Source of the DNA: Heliocybe sulcata
Lineage: Eukaryota > Basidiomycota > Agaricomycetes > Gloeophyllales > Gloeophyllaceae
Reading direction: 5' to 3'
Assembly (NCBI GenBank): GCA_004369045.1
Contig: ML213520.1
Coordinates: forward strand, 310,001-374,000
Length of the DNA stretch: 64,000 nt
Shown piece after piece: positions 20,086 through 34,318 of this stretch. A program made the translations under genes and the position numbers. How positions within the stretch are numbered: position 1 is the stretch's first letter; each line of letters begins with the position of its first letter. The notes below the pieces were generated by a model that searched no databases, had not been told where the DNA came from, and was given only the letters and a program-made list of their open reading frames with translations.

Positions 20086-22951
20086 ATGACGTTTGAAGCG
20101 AGTAGGGGTTTAGGCAAGTCCGACTCAAGCTCCCCCGTCGCAGGCTCTCAATCGTCCGCCGCGACGGACTCCGAGGCCAGACCGTCATCCACAGCATGTT
20201 ACTGCCCTTCAGCTGAGAGCTTGCCAGTGTCAGCATGCAGCGGAACAACTGCATCTGAGCACATGTCAAAGCTCGCGGAGGCACCAGTCCCGGATCGGTC
20301 AGACGGGCACGAAGCACCAACGGTGCCAGGTGCAGTGGCTTCGCCCCGCGATGGATACTTCCCCGACCTCAATTCAGTACAACCTCGAGGACTCATGACT
20401 GGGCACGAAGCGACCTTGGTGTCCAGTCAGCCTCCAACTTCTGCATCGGCTTTGTCTGGTGCATCTCTACTGTACCGCGTTTCTCCTGATCACAGGCAGG
20501 TTGCTGCCACAGGCGTGCCTGTATACGCTGCGTATCGCCCGTATGCTTCACCTCAGCAACGTCCTGATGGGATCCCGGTATCGGCGTATGGGCCCGGTGC
20601 ATATCCTGCGGTTGGGACACCTCAGTATCATTCTGGTCAGGGCTGGGTATCTGACCAAGTGACCGAACCTCAATACTCTTTCCACCCATATTGCGCGTAT
20701 CCTACGTCCCCTCCACCACAGTATCATTTCAGGCAGAATATCATGCCCTCAGCTGGATACACCCCATCATACCCCCCGCCCGTGCCGCCACGATACCCCT
20801 CCACACAAGCATCGTCGTCTAACATAACACTACCTTGCGAATACCTATCACGCCCGGAGCCTGCACTTCCTCAGTTTCGGCCTCGCTCTGGCTGTGACCG
20901 GGTCTCTGATACAGGATCTGCGACAGGATACATGCGTAGCACGCCAAACGTGCCCATTGAGCAGATGCCTGGTCCTGTCTCGCCGTATGCAACATCTGCG
21001 CCGCTTCAGTGGCATCCTGCAGGGTACGCAAAAACTGGACCAGCAGCTATGCCTGGATACCCATCATACCCCGCAGGCGTGTTGTCTGGTCATGGTCCCG
21101 TTGATGACCCGGCATTGAACGCGACACCTATACCTGGACGTCTATTACCTCATACACGGGTACCACTTCAGGAACCTCCAAGGCGGGGTTGGCCATGGTA
21201 CATCATCTCGGAGGAAGAGGCAGCCTTCAAGTGCAAGGATCTCGGCATGGAAGGCATGTTATATTATCTCAACAAAGCTCTTGGATTGCCTCGACAGGTC
21301 TGGATGTGGGACCTGGGCGTCAAGCCATTGCTAGAGTCCTTCGTCGACAGCGATCAGGGGTACGACTTCGGAGACCTGTATGCGCGAGTGCGCACCCTAT
21401 GGCATCGGCACACGTGGAACTGGAATGAACAACAGACGCCTTCAGGCTGTTGGTCGAATCTTGACGTGGATGTGATGCAGATGTACGCCCAGCTGCAGGA
21501 AGCGGGTGACACCCTAGATAATGACAGAAACACCAGAGTGAAGGGCGACTGTATTGACCGGAGGCGCAATGAGCTGAAGTGGACTCGACGTCTCTGGGAC
21601 CTCAGGGCACATCGCGTGGTACCTTACCATTTCAGCCTGAGGTACTACGACGGAAAGTTCCAAAACAGCCCCTACTATGCTGTGTCGCACAGCTGGGCCG
21701 CCACGACGACGGGGATCGACACAGCTACCGTTGCCTGGCGGCATAACGCTCAACGCAGTTTGCAATGAACTGCTCAATCTGGGCACAGAATATGCCTGGC
21801 TCGACGTCCTCTGCCTCCAACAAGCTGGCGGTCCTGCCGAGGCGTTGCGTGCTCCGGAGTGGCAAGTCGATATCCCCACGATCGGCTACATCTATCAAGA
21901 TGCTAGCAAAATCGTACAGTATTACAATGGTTTGGGAGTCACCTTCGAGTGCTGTGGATGGACTGGAGAGAGGCATTGGCTACGCAGGGTCTGGACAATC
22001 CAGGAGATCAGCGACCATTCTATAGTCGGTGGATTGCCAGAAGGGCTGCGAGCGGAGGACCTGCTTGACCAGAAGAGCGAGGAGGACGGTATGCCGCTAT
22101 GACACCATCTTCAGGTGGTCATGAAGCTGGAGAAAGGTTCCTCCGGATTGAACAGACTGCTTGGGATGGGGTTTACGGCGGGACTAGAGAGTCTCTCGCA
22201 AGTCATTGGAGAGCTGAAATGCAGGTCTGCCACTAAAGAGGTTGACAAGATAGCAGCGTGCGGTATGCTTCTCGGTCACTCTGGCGACATCCTGCTGTAC
22301 AAGGAAGACATGGCCCTTGAAGATGCATGGGACCTCCTTGTCAGACACACACTGCCCATGATGGCCTACTCTCTATTGTGGAGCTGCTCCACTCCAGGGA
22401 AGGGTCGTTATAAGTGGAGACCATCCTGGGACGAACTGCTGCATATGAGACTGCCTTCCAGCAGCCATAATCGTTCCGAAACAGGCATAGGAGTCCTTAA
22501 TAGCAATTACGCACATCAATCGCGCTCTCGGACATTCACTGGAAGTGCCGAGTTGCAGTGGCATCATAAAGATGCTGACAAATTGGAGGGGAATGTTTGC
22601 TACCGCGACAAGGTTATCGAGCTAGAATTCTCAATATTCAGAGCATCTGCAGAAGAAGCACAAGGAGGAAAAGTACGACTGGTGGGGAACTCTGTCGAGG
22701 ATACGGACTCCGAGACTCGTCATACTTCAGTCCAGTCGACCTCGAGCAACACAGACGCTCTCATAGCTCGCCTAATCTCCAGAGCTACAGGTGGCGCCCC
22801 AAGATCTTTCATATACCTGATGGTTTGCCGAGAGGTCGAGTTCGCCCCTGGAGAGCTTGGATTTCAGAAGATCGCTGTGGTACCTACAAGGGAGGTGGAC
22901 TCCTCGATACTCCGAGCTGTGTGGAAGGAGAAGCCTGCGACGTTCATATAA
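20086..22951 (+). pseudogene. HET-related (heterokaryon-incompatibility-like) gene with Pro/Tyr-rich N-terminus, apparently broken
   Basis: Start uncertain; the frame is open from 19741 and the ATG at 20086 is a plausible choice. The first 370 residues are low-complexity, rich in Pro, Tyr, Ser and Gly (for example YPTSPPPQYHFRQ). From about 21185 the sequence matches the basidiomycete HET-related family: RRLWDLRAHRVVPYHFSL, YYAVSHSWA, LNLGTEYAWLDVLCLQQ, WQVDIPTIGYIYQDASKIV, RRVWTIQEI, then YKWRPSWDELL near the end. The order is that of a full HET-like domain plus its C-terminal half. The frame is interrupted about twice and canonical introns do not explain this, so I call it a relic. HET-type proteins act in allorecognition and cell death in fungi; that role is inferred. 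A stop at 22949-22951 closes the last segment. Confidence 0.6.
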
Positions 22952-24294
22952 TTTATAGAATGACTAGGATACATGCCTTTTCGCCCGTCATGAATATTCA
23001 ACATCTATTCAACCAACGGTAAATATCTCCACATCAACCATTAGTTTACATACAACACGTCGAATTCATCCATGGTTCAGCGAGTTGAGCTCTCTCTCTT
23101 GGAGTCAAATAAGCATCATGTTGACGTTATACAGCAGTATATATACTTGAGTGGCTTCTGTGAGGCAGAGCTCGAACGCGCACCGCTTGAACCTAGGGAG
23201 TCGTCCGAGGTCATGTATTAATATTCTCCTACTCAAGATCAGGAGAGACTATCATGGAGAAACGAAGTCAGAAGCAGTGGAAGAAGACCAGCGAATCAGT
23301 CAGTGACTAGTGACTGCCAGTGCACCACAGTGCACCGCGCACGTATTAAGGGTAGTAAGGGATTGGCAGATACCGAGTGTGGCTTGGGAAGTATACACTT
23401 CCAGTAACCGAATATATGACTGCCCTGTAAATGTGACCCAATATCGGGAAGTCACGGTTGAAATATCCGTGCAATTGGATACATGATTATCTATTTGATA
23501 TATCACATGTCGTTAAAATGAGAACATATATCTACAATTTGTTTGATTTTATGACTTGCAAGGCATATTTGTTATTCACGTGCAAAGGTTAAGGTGAATG
23601 GTGATCTCATATTTGGCCGAAGCTACGGCAGAAAGTAAAAATTTTAAATATTAGCTTCTCACGTAGTTCTGGCTGTATTACATATTTAGTAAAACATATC
23701 CATATACAGTAGAAGTTTGTTGGACATTTCAAATTTTTTGCTTAGAAATGATGATGGCTAATATTTCTTCCAGCACCAGTGGGACAAATGTCAAAACGAA
23801 ACCGGGGACCAACATTTGTCATGGCGATATATTCCATATATGGGTTCTCATTCGGGTCTGTTGGGGTATCCTGAAGTAAATTTGAAATTCCACACATGGA
23901 GCATATCTCGGAAGATATACCAGATATGGGCGATAATCCCAGTGCAATGAAATATTCGAAATTGTTGTCGATCAAAAACCTCAATGCAAATAAGAATTAT
24001 ACTTATAACTACACATCGGACAATATTTATAATTTACTTCAACATATTCTAACATAGTATAGCTTCGTATGTATTTCATATATATAAATTCCTATACACA
24101 ACATAACATACATAAAAAATAACCTGCCATTTCCGGTGAATATTATATATCAAAGCCCACATCTCAATTTAGGTCGGCGTTTACAGCGATCACGTATATT
24201 CGGTTCCCTCCGGTGATATGAGCCACACGATCTTTCCCACGGAATTCGTGTTGGCAAAGTACCTCCAGAATATTCAGCCCTCTAATACTCGCCT
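22952..24294. other. AT-rich intergenic island
   Basis: From about 23480 to 24180 the base composition turns strongly AT-rich, unlike the flanks. The sequence is full of runs such as ATATTTATAATTTA. No gene motif is seen; a minus-strand frame of 80 residues at 23742-23984 has no recognised domain. The ACAAATGT / ACATTTGT arms around 23790-23820 form a small inverted repeat. Confidence 0.5.
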
Positions 24295-25116
24295 ATGATC
24301 ATGATCATGCCTACTTCGCCTCTGCGCATTCAAATCATCTCAGATTTGCACATGACAGAGCTTGAGGATACTATCGAGTTGACTGTTCCAGTCAACGCAG
24401 ACTATCTTGCTCTCCTGGGCGATACTGCCTCAACATCTGACCCGCGTCTTTTCCCCTGGCTCGAGAACCTCCTCCTGCAGTTCAAGATCATCTTCTATGT
24501 GGTGGGCAATCACGAACCATACGGAACTACCGTGGATACGTGCCTTGCTACTCTGCAGGCCTTCGCTAGGAAGCCACGCTCATCTGACTCAAAGTTCATC
24601 TTGCTTAATCGAGCATCTTACGATATACCTGATACAAATACTACGATACTCGGCTGTACACTTTGGTCTGACCTGTGCCCAAGCCAAACCTCGTGTGGTC
24701 CAGAGTCAGAAGAATTGCTCAGGCCTTCGATCAGAGACTTTGCGTCTCTTAGCTCCCTTACGCCTACTTCCTACCAGGCCCTCCACCTCGCTGACCTTGC
24801 ATGGCTGAACTCCATCATCCCGGCGCTCGCGTCCTCCTCACCTTCTCGAGAGATTGTTGTTTTCACGCACCACGCTCCTGCTGTCCGTGGTACGTCCCAC
24901 CCCAAATTCCTGCCGCCCGAGAGTGGCGTGAGGAGCCTTCCGGGCTACGCGACGGAACTGAGTGCCCACCCTTGCTGGCATCCGAACGTGAAGCTGTGGG
25001 CCTTCGGGCATACACATTGGTGCTGCGACTTTGTCCATCACGGGATACGGGTGTATTCCAACCAGCGGAGGCGCAGGGGCGAAGGATTCGATATCGGCAG
25101 GGTCGTAGAGATTTGA
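24295..25116 (+). CDS. Calcineurin-like (metallo-) phosphoesterase
   Basis: Intronless, 273 residues. The start is one of three clustered ATGs (24295, 24301, 24307). All metallophosphoesterase motifs are present in order: IQIISDLHM (D-x-H), LLGDTA (GD), VVGNHEPYG (GNHE), VVFTHHAP (H) and WAFGHTHWCCDF (GHxH). These bind a two-metal centre that hydrolyses phosphoesters. The compact length and the lack of other domains fit small Ser/Thr-phosphatase-superfamily proteins of fungi. The substrate cannot be told. No signal peptide is evident. Confidence 0.88.
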   Translation: MIMIMPTSPLRIQIISDLHMTELEDTIELTVPVNADYLALLGDTASTSDPRLFPWLENLLLQFKIIFYVVGNHEPYGTTVDTCLATLQAFARKPRSSDSKFILLNRASYDIPDTNTTILGCTLWSDLCPSQTSCGPESEELLRPSIRDFASLSSLTPTSYQALHLADLAWLNSIIPALASSSPSREIVVFTHHAPAVRGTSHPKFLPPESGVRSLPGYATELSAHPCWHPNVKLWAFGHTHWCCDFVHHGIRVYSNQRRRRGEGFDIGRVVEI

Positions 25117-26388
25117 CGAAAACAGTGACGAGGACAGTACTGTCTGTGTTCCTCTCAATAGCGAGTGAAAGTGATGCATGTATCAGTGCATTTGGACTAT
25201 GTGCCTGGGCCATCTTGTCGCAGTGTCACAGTTCGCGTTGCAGGTACTTCTCTTCTATCTATGCCTCATGGTAAAAAGTCGAAATCCTACACGGCTGTGA
25301 CATGGCTGTGAGGGGTCTGATGGGTAATTGGTGAGTCTCTGCTCTTCTCGTAACCCATACTCCCGTTGTCGCCTTGCCCAGAAGCCTGCACCACAGTACG
25401 CGGTGTTCGATTGTATCTTCGCTCGCATTGAACAACCCTAGGATGTCGGTCACCGGTCATCGGACGGCTATAAACCCGCTAGCTCGCTTTCCGAGGCTCT
25501 GCGACACTTTAATTATCCACAGATGGAGGATGCTGCACGGGTTCAAGTGATGGACCACGGAATGTCTCCTGCAGCGAGAACGTTCTTAAATATTTCCTTC
25601 TACAAGCACTGAGCTCCCAGCTTATCCGTATTTCGCGAAGAAGCTTTACGTGCGAGCTTTGGCCATTGCAACGTATCGCACACAAGCGTCAAGTCATCGT
25701 GCTACTTACATTTTGTGTGGTTCTGAATAGAATATTTGATCGTACCGATTATCCTGTCAATCTTTTCCTCGGCGTCTGGACTCTGAAGACATGAGGCTCG
25801 GGTATATGTCACATCGGCTCGGCATCGTAGGTACTATGCTGAGTGCTGAACAGCATAGATGCGTCAGTTCAAGTATAACTGAGCATCTCATGCGCTGTAT
25901 CTTTCACGGGCAAAGCACTCATCACTAAGAGCAGAAGGAACGCCCTTAGACGTGCAGGAACAACGCATCAAAGTGGCAGACGAACTATGTCGGCGATTGC
26001 CGAACCCTTCCCGAATTAGCACAAGCGGTGTGACTTTGCCTCACATGCTCTTTGTTTTCCTTGTTCCTAAACAACAATATCCTGTATACCCCTCGCTGTC
26101 GCTTAACTACATACAGTAAACAATGGCACGAGCCATCCATTTTACGTGTCAGATCAATCATGATAAAGTGTGAAGGTCGCCGACACGTTTCCCCCTCACC
26201 CCACCCCCCATCATCTTTACCACCAGTATCTTTCTTCAGGTTCCTTTAGTCTTTCTGCTTTTCACGACCTCTTTCAGCAGTGCAGGGACGCTTGCTGAGA
26301 TCACGATCTTTCATTACTTTGACTCTCAAGCCGCGCTTCTATTTTCTTAATTGATTGTATCGACTATTAACCTCAAGAAACGAACGAG
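25117..26388. other. Intergenic region of about 1.3 kb
   Basis: No supported coding sequence. A C/T-rich stretch with repeated CCCC (about 26190-26240) precedes the next gene and probably belongs to its promoter or leader. Confidence 0.45.
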
Positions 26389-27414
26389 ATGTTGCCTCCA
26401 CGAGCTTGTGAGTATCATCTTAACATTCAACGAGCCTAACGGCGCGTTCTCATATGCGCTACCATTCCAGACGTATTTATTGGTCTCAACATTGTCCGAA
26501 TCCTGAGCATCATCGCTCTGCTCCTGCTTTTCGCCAGTAGTATTTTCACTATGGTCAACGATGTGGAAACAGTGGACGCGTTCATCGCCGCTAAGCAGAC
26601 GAATGCCACCTTCGCGGCAAATATGGCGAATTATGACTACTTCAAGTGAGTAGCTGCTCCTTGTCTATACGATGCCTCTGACAGGTCTCTAGTGGGAGCA
26701 CAGTGCCTAATCAATCAGCGGGACCTGCTTTCGCAGTCGTGAATCGACTGCTTATCATATTCCAAGTGATTGTTCTGTTCCTATCAGAAATCGGCTGGCC
26801 GATAAAGCTGTTCGACAACTACTTCCCTATCCTGGGTAGCAAGTTCGGCGTTGGACCTTTGGGCACCATTCAATGCCTGTGAGTCTCCGTACTGTGAGGG
26901 TACCTTCTCGGTTCTAACCGAGCATGTAATAGCATCGGTGCGGCAGTTCTATCACACCACGTTGACGACTTCTCGCTGGTCTCGGCGTTCTTCCTCTTCG
27001 CACTCGGATGCCTCAATATCGTTGTCGGCCTCATATGGCGTGCGTCCGTCAAGCCCAAGCGCTGCTTGACTGCATGGAAGGAACGTGCCAAGGACGTCCT
27101 GCCTCCTCCCGTTACTGGACTGATGAACGTGGTACCCTCATTCGTGTCCAACCATTTCGCTGGACCGGAGAGGCCAATGAGCCCCGAAGAGGTCCTCGCC
27201 ACGAGACCTGGCTTTGGCTTCGGAAGACAGGGAGAGAAGAAGGCTGCTCTGAAGGGTGCGTCAATCGGCTGCTTGCGTACATAGAGGGGAGTATTGATGT
27301 CGCACGTTCATTGGATGCGCAGGCTTCTTTTTGTCGAAACCGGTGGAATCGCTGCCGAGATATGCGTCCAAGCCGTCTTCCGCTCACGAGTCCGGACTGT
27401 ATGAGAAGGACTAA
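26389..27414 (+). CDS. Small four-span membrane protein, fungal uncharacterised family (DUF7598-like)
   Basis: Five exons, 26389-26407, 26471-26645, 26693-26878, 26933-27255 and 27323-27414, give 264 residues. The first coding exon is only 19 bases. Hydrophobic segments: VFIGLNIVRILSIIALLLLF, the region VNRLLIIFQVIVLFLSEIGW, LGTIQCLIGAAVLSHHVDDF, and FSLVSAFFLFALGCLNIVVGL. The C-terminal 90 residues are soluble and basic, with Pro/Ser stretches (PERPMSPEEVLATRPGFGFG), and end in YEKD. The topology and FIGLN...R motif resemble a widespread fungal membrane family of unknown role; the DUF label is from memory and moderate. No enzymatic motif is seen. Confidence 0.75.
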
Positions 27415-28265
27415 GGCCCTCCAGTTTATTGGAATTGGACGTCGGACCTGGGTTCTGCTCCGTGCCTAGATGGACCCAAATAACATAAATACTCTACACG
27501 CACGTGCCCATTGGAGGCCGTATTATTAGTGGCTTGTAAGCAATCTGTCGTTAATCCCCGATGTATCCAGTAGCACTGCTCTGTATTATTTCCAGCGTTA
27601 ATACCTTCGATCCTTGAGCAATCATCAGTTGGTAATTGGCCTCGGCGTAGACGTGGATATGGGCAGAAAACCGGGCCCGAGAAAAAATCCATGACGAAAA
27701 GCCACAATGCATGGAATCCCTGTGGACATATCGGCTTAAGAAAACGGCCGCAGTCTGATCCGTTGGTCGCTCTCACTGACAAAGAATGGCCAGAGAGTGG
27801 GAGGGGCGTCAGGGAATCCTCTCATGGCGTTCCACCGAGCAATTTTCAAGCCACCCACCCACATCGGACATAATCAGATTGCTCGGCGCGTCGCATACAG
27901 TCGTGCATATGCAGTATCGCCGCAGCCGCACCGAAGTCCGGACGCGTTCGACGTCGAGCTGGAACATGTCTTGCATGTCAAAGCAGGAGCCATCTGCCCG
28001 AACATACGGCATCCTGGCTTTGGGCATAGCCAGACCGAGCTGCTGCAGTAAGGTGCATGCTAAGCAGGGAGTGGACCACTCTGGAAAGTCGAGGCTCGCG
28101 GTCGAAAGCAGTAATTGGCTTCGGCGGCCGTGGGAAAGGGACCGTCCAGTCTCCGATCAAAGATAATCTACGGCCTATATAAGCCCGCCCCCCGACGCGC
28201 CTGCCCTCCAACACTTCCCCCAACAGCACTTGCATTCCCCATCCAGTCCTAAATCCACTGCAACC
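27415..28265. promoter_or_regulatory. Promoter region of the GAPDH gene
   Basis: TATATAA at 28176-28182 lies 84 bases before the ATG, and a CT-rich leader (CCCTCCAACACTTCCCCCAA) follows it. This is the classic strong basidiomycete gpd promoter layout. No gene is supported in the upstream 0.7 kb. Confidence 0.6.
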
Positions 28266-29734
<1,469 letters not shown>

Positions 29735-31301
29735 CGGGCACTTCCTACCATGTCGTCGGGTTTTGCAGAAGGGCAGCAGTAAGTGAATTGTAGTGTAAAA
29801 GCATTTCTGTATTCTACTAGTACATCGAGGGAAGAAAGGAAAGTTGTAATATCATTAGGATTCGATCGTCAATTGTTCGTAAGGAATACAAGCTGGGTTC
29901 CAAGATACAGGTAAGGCACGAGTCGTGGAGGTGCAATGGTGGAGCTCATGAAGGGTCGGTAGGGGTATGTATGATTCACGGGAACCACATAGGCAGCTTC
30001 ATCCCGCGCGACTCGACGGTCAGGGTTGATATCTTGCGCAAGACTGACAGTCTTCTCTTCCAGCCGCTTGCTGGGCGCGATCTGGCTCTGTGATAGATTA
30101 ATGTTCTGATTGGTTGTTATGGTGCACCAAGCATTCACCTTTCGTTGAAGATATCAAAGTGGGGCTAAGGAAGCCGTCAACGATGGCACAGCCTCTTTGC
30201 GGATGATGGACTTACGTTAGATCCCATAAGTGGGGATACACCACTAGCGGCATCATCGAGTTCAAGGTATTCGTAGGGGACTCTGGAGAGGAAGGTGAGT
30301 AATTGGAGACGGACGACATGGTAGACAGGCGCACCGCTTGCGGGATCCCTCGAAGGAGTACATTCTCGAATTCCTCATCATGATAAAAAGGTCGAAGGGC
30401 TGCTGAGTTAAGGAGCGTCGAGCGTCACTGTGCTGTCGCTGCGCAGTGTGAAGCCAGCCCAGCAGGACCGAAGAAAGGAAGGGGAGAGGTAGGTCTGAAT
30501 TTACGGATCACGACGTGCGCCTGTATATACCAAGCCGGGGCGATGCAGTAGGTAATCCGCGCGCACTAGTGGACGCAGAACCGCTTGATGGTAGCGTGGT
30601 AGTGCGGGCATTGCATCTCCTTCCATGCAAAACGAGGATCCGGAGGTTCTGAAACACTCCACCGCGATGAGGAAATCTGGCTCCTGCACGGTAACAGAGT
30701 AGCTGGGCATGCGATCAGACATCAATACCCCGCGGTGCAGAGGCGATCACATGTTGCCGCACAGTGCCCGCAAATGGCCGCGGCGGTGGCAGCATATCGG
30801 TTTGGCAGAGTCTTGCCAGCCTCCGTGCAGAAAAGAAGTCAGGAAAAGACCCGAACTGCAGAGTGGGACGGACGTGAGGGAAGAGAAGCCTTCGGATGCT
30901 GTTTACGAAATTTCAGGAGATCTAATATCCGTCCTTCTCGCGAATATCTCTGTCTGATTCGACGTTGGCCTGCATGTGCATGCTTAAAGGAGCGAAGGAT
31001 TAACATGGGCCATGAAGCGAGGTCCGCTCGCAGATTCTTGGCGTACTTAGTGGCCCGGCAAGAGAGAAAAGAGGAGCACTGGCCATAGCCCAGAAGATGT
31101 CGTCGAACGTGACGAGTATGTGACATGTGTGTGACTCTGTTATGCCACGTGGACTGATGATTCACGTGACCGGGCGACGTGTAACTTTCGACGGACTTGA
31201 GCTTGAGCAGCGTACAACCGCTGGCTTATTTACGACTTCGACACGACCATTCTCCTCTGCGTAGCCTGCTCGATGTTCTGAATCTGCGGCATATTGCTAG
31301 A
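29735..31301. other. Intergenic region of about 1.6 kb
   Basis: No gene I can support. The minus strand between about 29869 and 30319 has a weak candidate: an ATG at 30319 opening MSSVSNYSPSSPESPTNTL, a GTAAGT donor, and a later open stretch with QDINPDRRVARDEAAYVV. The phases do not join cleanly, so it is not called. Confidence 0.35.
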
Positions 31302-34300
31302 ATGCTCTGTCTCTACCGACTTCTATTATCTTTACTTCTTCTCCTGGGCTTGGTCTCGGAGAAGGTGCTCGCATCTGTACTTGCGATCGACTATGGCACA
31401 GAATGGATTAAGGCGTCGTTAATGAAACCTGGGGTGCCCTTTGATGTCCTCCTGAACAAGGACTCGAAGCGAAAGATCCAGGCTTCAGTGGGATGGAAGC
31501 GGAATGACAGACTATTTGGTTCTGACGCCTTGAGCATCGTACGTTCGTTTGCAAGACTTCCAGATTAGACCTTGACCACCGTTAGGCTGCACGGTTTCCC
31601 ACCGACTCTTTCTCCTCTCTCAAATACCTGCAAGGAGTACCCTTCGAATCCGACATTACCTCCTACTACACGACCATTTCCACTGCCGACGTTGTCAAAA
31701 CAGCTAGAGGTACAGCTGCACTCCAGAGGTCGGATGGGACGGAATGGAGTGTGGAAGAGCTCATTGCGATGCAATTTGCATACGTGAAAGAGTTGGCTGA
31801 AGCTGTCGCAGGCGAAAAGGTCCAAGATGTCATCGTGACCGTGCCGCCGTTCTACACTCAATTCGAGAAAGACGCTGTGGTGGACGCCATTGAAATTGCT
31901 GGACTTAGGACCATTGCCCTGATCAATGACGGCACAGCTGCAGCTGTCAACTATGCAATGACCCGCACGTTCCCAACTCCCGAACATCACGTCGTCTTCG
32001 ACGCGGGCGCGTCTTCCATCCGGGCTACTGTTATCGCCTTTGCCACCGGTGCCAGTGACTTGAAGACTTCTACGTCGAAGGATAGCAACCAAATCACTGT
32101 GCTAGGCGTAGGATACGACCGGCTGACGGGTGGAACGGAGCTCAATCGTCGCTTACGGGATATCCTGGTCGCGGACTTCCAAGCGAAACATAAGCGGGAT
32201 ATTACCGGTGACAAGCGGGGCATGGCCAAGCTGTGGAAGGAGGCTGAGCGCGTTAAGACCATCTTAAGCGCAAACGCGGAGGCATCGTCCACGGTAAGGT
32301 ATCCAAATTGCTCGAGGAAGTTCAACAGGTGCTAACATACTTGTGCAGATCGAGAGCGTCGCTTTTGACATCGATTTCCGATCAAAAGTGACGCGAGCAG
32401 CGTTTGAAGAGGCTTGCTCTGACCTTTCGCAGCGCTTCACTGCGCCTATCCATGAAGCTTTGGCGCGGAGTGGATTGACTCTGGTATGGCTGTCGTATTT
32501 CATCTCCACTGGTTAATATGGTGAACACTCTCCAGAACAACGTTTCGTCTATTATCATGACTGGTGGAAGCTCGCGGGTTCCGATGATCCAGAACGCTGT
32601 TAAAGCTGCCTTTGGCGAGTAAGTATGATGTTGCACAGTCCCCCGCAGCAGAGCTCATCGCTTGATATAGAGACAAGCTTGCTTGGAACGTGAACGCTGA
32701 TGAGGCCACAGTTCTTGGTGCCGCTCTCCATGGCGCTAGCCTCAGCCGTCAGTTCAAGACAAAAGACATTAGAGTCACAGATATCGGCCCCTTCGATGTC
32801 CAAATCTCCTACCTGGCGGAAGCCAAATCACAGCCGGCCAAGCCCCGTACTATTCATACATCTGTCTTCCCGGCGAACTCTAAGACGGGAACAAGGAAGA
32901 CCTTGACGTTCAAGCGGAAGGATGATTTGTCGTTGAAGGTGGAGTATAAGCAGACACCTTTCCCGTACGTATTCTCCTTTCCTCTCATTCACGAGTAATT
33001 TCAGCTCATGGGACTATTAGAGGTTTCCCGAGAGAACTGCTAGAGATCGATATCACGGGTGTCAGTGAGGCGATCGCGAACTTGACGGAGATGGGCGCGG
33101 TAGAGCCCGTCGTCAAAGTTACTGCTGCTCTGTCCGAGTCAGGCTTCGTCTCTATCCCAGAGGCCGTCGCGTATGGCGAGATCAAAGATGATTCCTTGAC
33201 CGGTATGTCCTCTGTGCTGTCTCTTGCCAACCCCGACGCCATTGATTTACAGGTAAATTGAAAGGCTTGTTCGGCGGCGGGTCTGCGTCTGAGCAGGTTC
33301 CCCTCAACGCTGAAGGCAGCGAGAGCGCGGATGCGTTCGAGCAGGCTGGGACGGCGTCGGCGTCGTCGGCATCTGCTACTCCTTCGGAGAAGAAAGCGGC
33401 GCCAACGGGTCCTCAGACTATCGCGTTGACTGTGAAGACGCGGTGGCCAACCCTGGGGCCTTTGAGCGGTTCTGACAAGCGCAAGGCTCGCGACAGGTGC
33501 GTTTCCTCTTTCTGAAGAATTAGTGTGTTTCAATTAAGATGCATGCAGACTGGCTGAAGTAGAATACGAGGAGAAAGCTAAGCAGCGCAAGGAAGAAGCG
33601 CGGAACATGCTCGAAAGCTACTTGTATCGCATTAGGGACTTAATGGAGGATACGAGCAATACGGAGTCTCCGTTCGTGAAGTGCTCCAAGAATTCGGAGA
33701 GGAAAGCCATCGAGCAGAAGCTCCGTGAATCCTTTGAGTGGATGCACGACAAGGCTGATGAAGCTGAGACGAGTCAGCTCGTCGCAAAGCGGACTGAATT
33801 AGAGTAAGTCCGCAAATCATCGTTCTCCACACAAAAAGATCTGATTGCGTCTACGTAGGGCGCTCGAGCGACCTATCGTACATCGGTACAAGGAAATTGA
33901 AGAGTTCCCTCGCGCGCTGAACAACAGTCAGATGTGGAATTGGAGCACACGCCTCTTCCTGACGGAAGCCAAACAAAATCTGACCGCGGAAGAGCAAGGC
34001 GGAGCCATCTCGAAGTACTTGAAAGAAGAGTTGGATGAACTGGAGACGACGCTGAAGGACCACGAGTCCTGGCTCAACGTGATGGTCGAGAAGCAGAAGG
34101 CGGTGAAGATGAACGAGGATCCGGCGGTAGAGTCGTCTGAGCTTAGAGCAAGGGCGAAGAAGCTGGAGGACCACCTGCATAGGCTGGTGAGGAGGAAGGT
34201 GCCGTTGAGGACGAAGAAGACGAGCTCGAGTGCGGGAACGTCGGAAACGACTTCGGCTATGGCGTCGAGCGCGGATGGGACGCCGCTGCCTTCAGATTCT

Positions 34301-34318
34301 GGACATGATGAACTGTAG
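31302..34318 (+). CDS. LHS1: ER-luminal Hsp70-related chaperone, Lhs1/GRP170 type
   Basis: Nine exons, 31302-31538, 31586-32293, 32349-32483, 32536-32618, 32671-32964, 33021-33202, 33253-33496, 33549-33803 and 33859-34318, give 865 residues. The protein begins with a signal peptide (LYRLLLSLLLLLGLVS) and ends GHDEL, an ER-retrieval signal. The Hsp70-like ATPase half has LAIDYGTEWIKASLMKPG, VPPFYTQFEKDAVVDAIEIA, LINDGTAAAVNYA and SSIIMTGGSSRVPMIQNAV. A divergent peptide-binding region and a long helical C-terminal extension follow, with an acidic/Ser loop around residues 560-610, as in Lhs1/HYOU1. Family members are nucleotide-exchange factors for Kar2/BiP and holdases in the ER lumen. Confidence 0.93.

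Noticed and set aside
22085-22110. A 26-base intron in the HET-related gene
   Set aside because: It has GT and AG ends but is shorter than any other intron here and does not restore the frame.
29869-30319. Small minus-strand two- or three-exon gene
   Set aside because: Splice sites exist but the reading phases do not join into one convincing protein, and no family is recognised.
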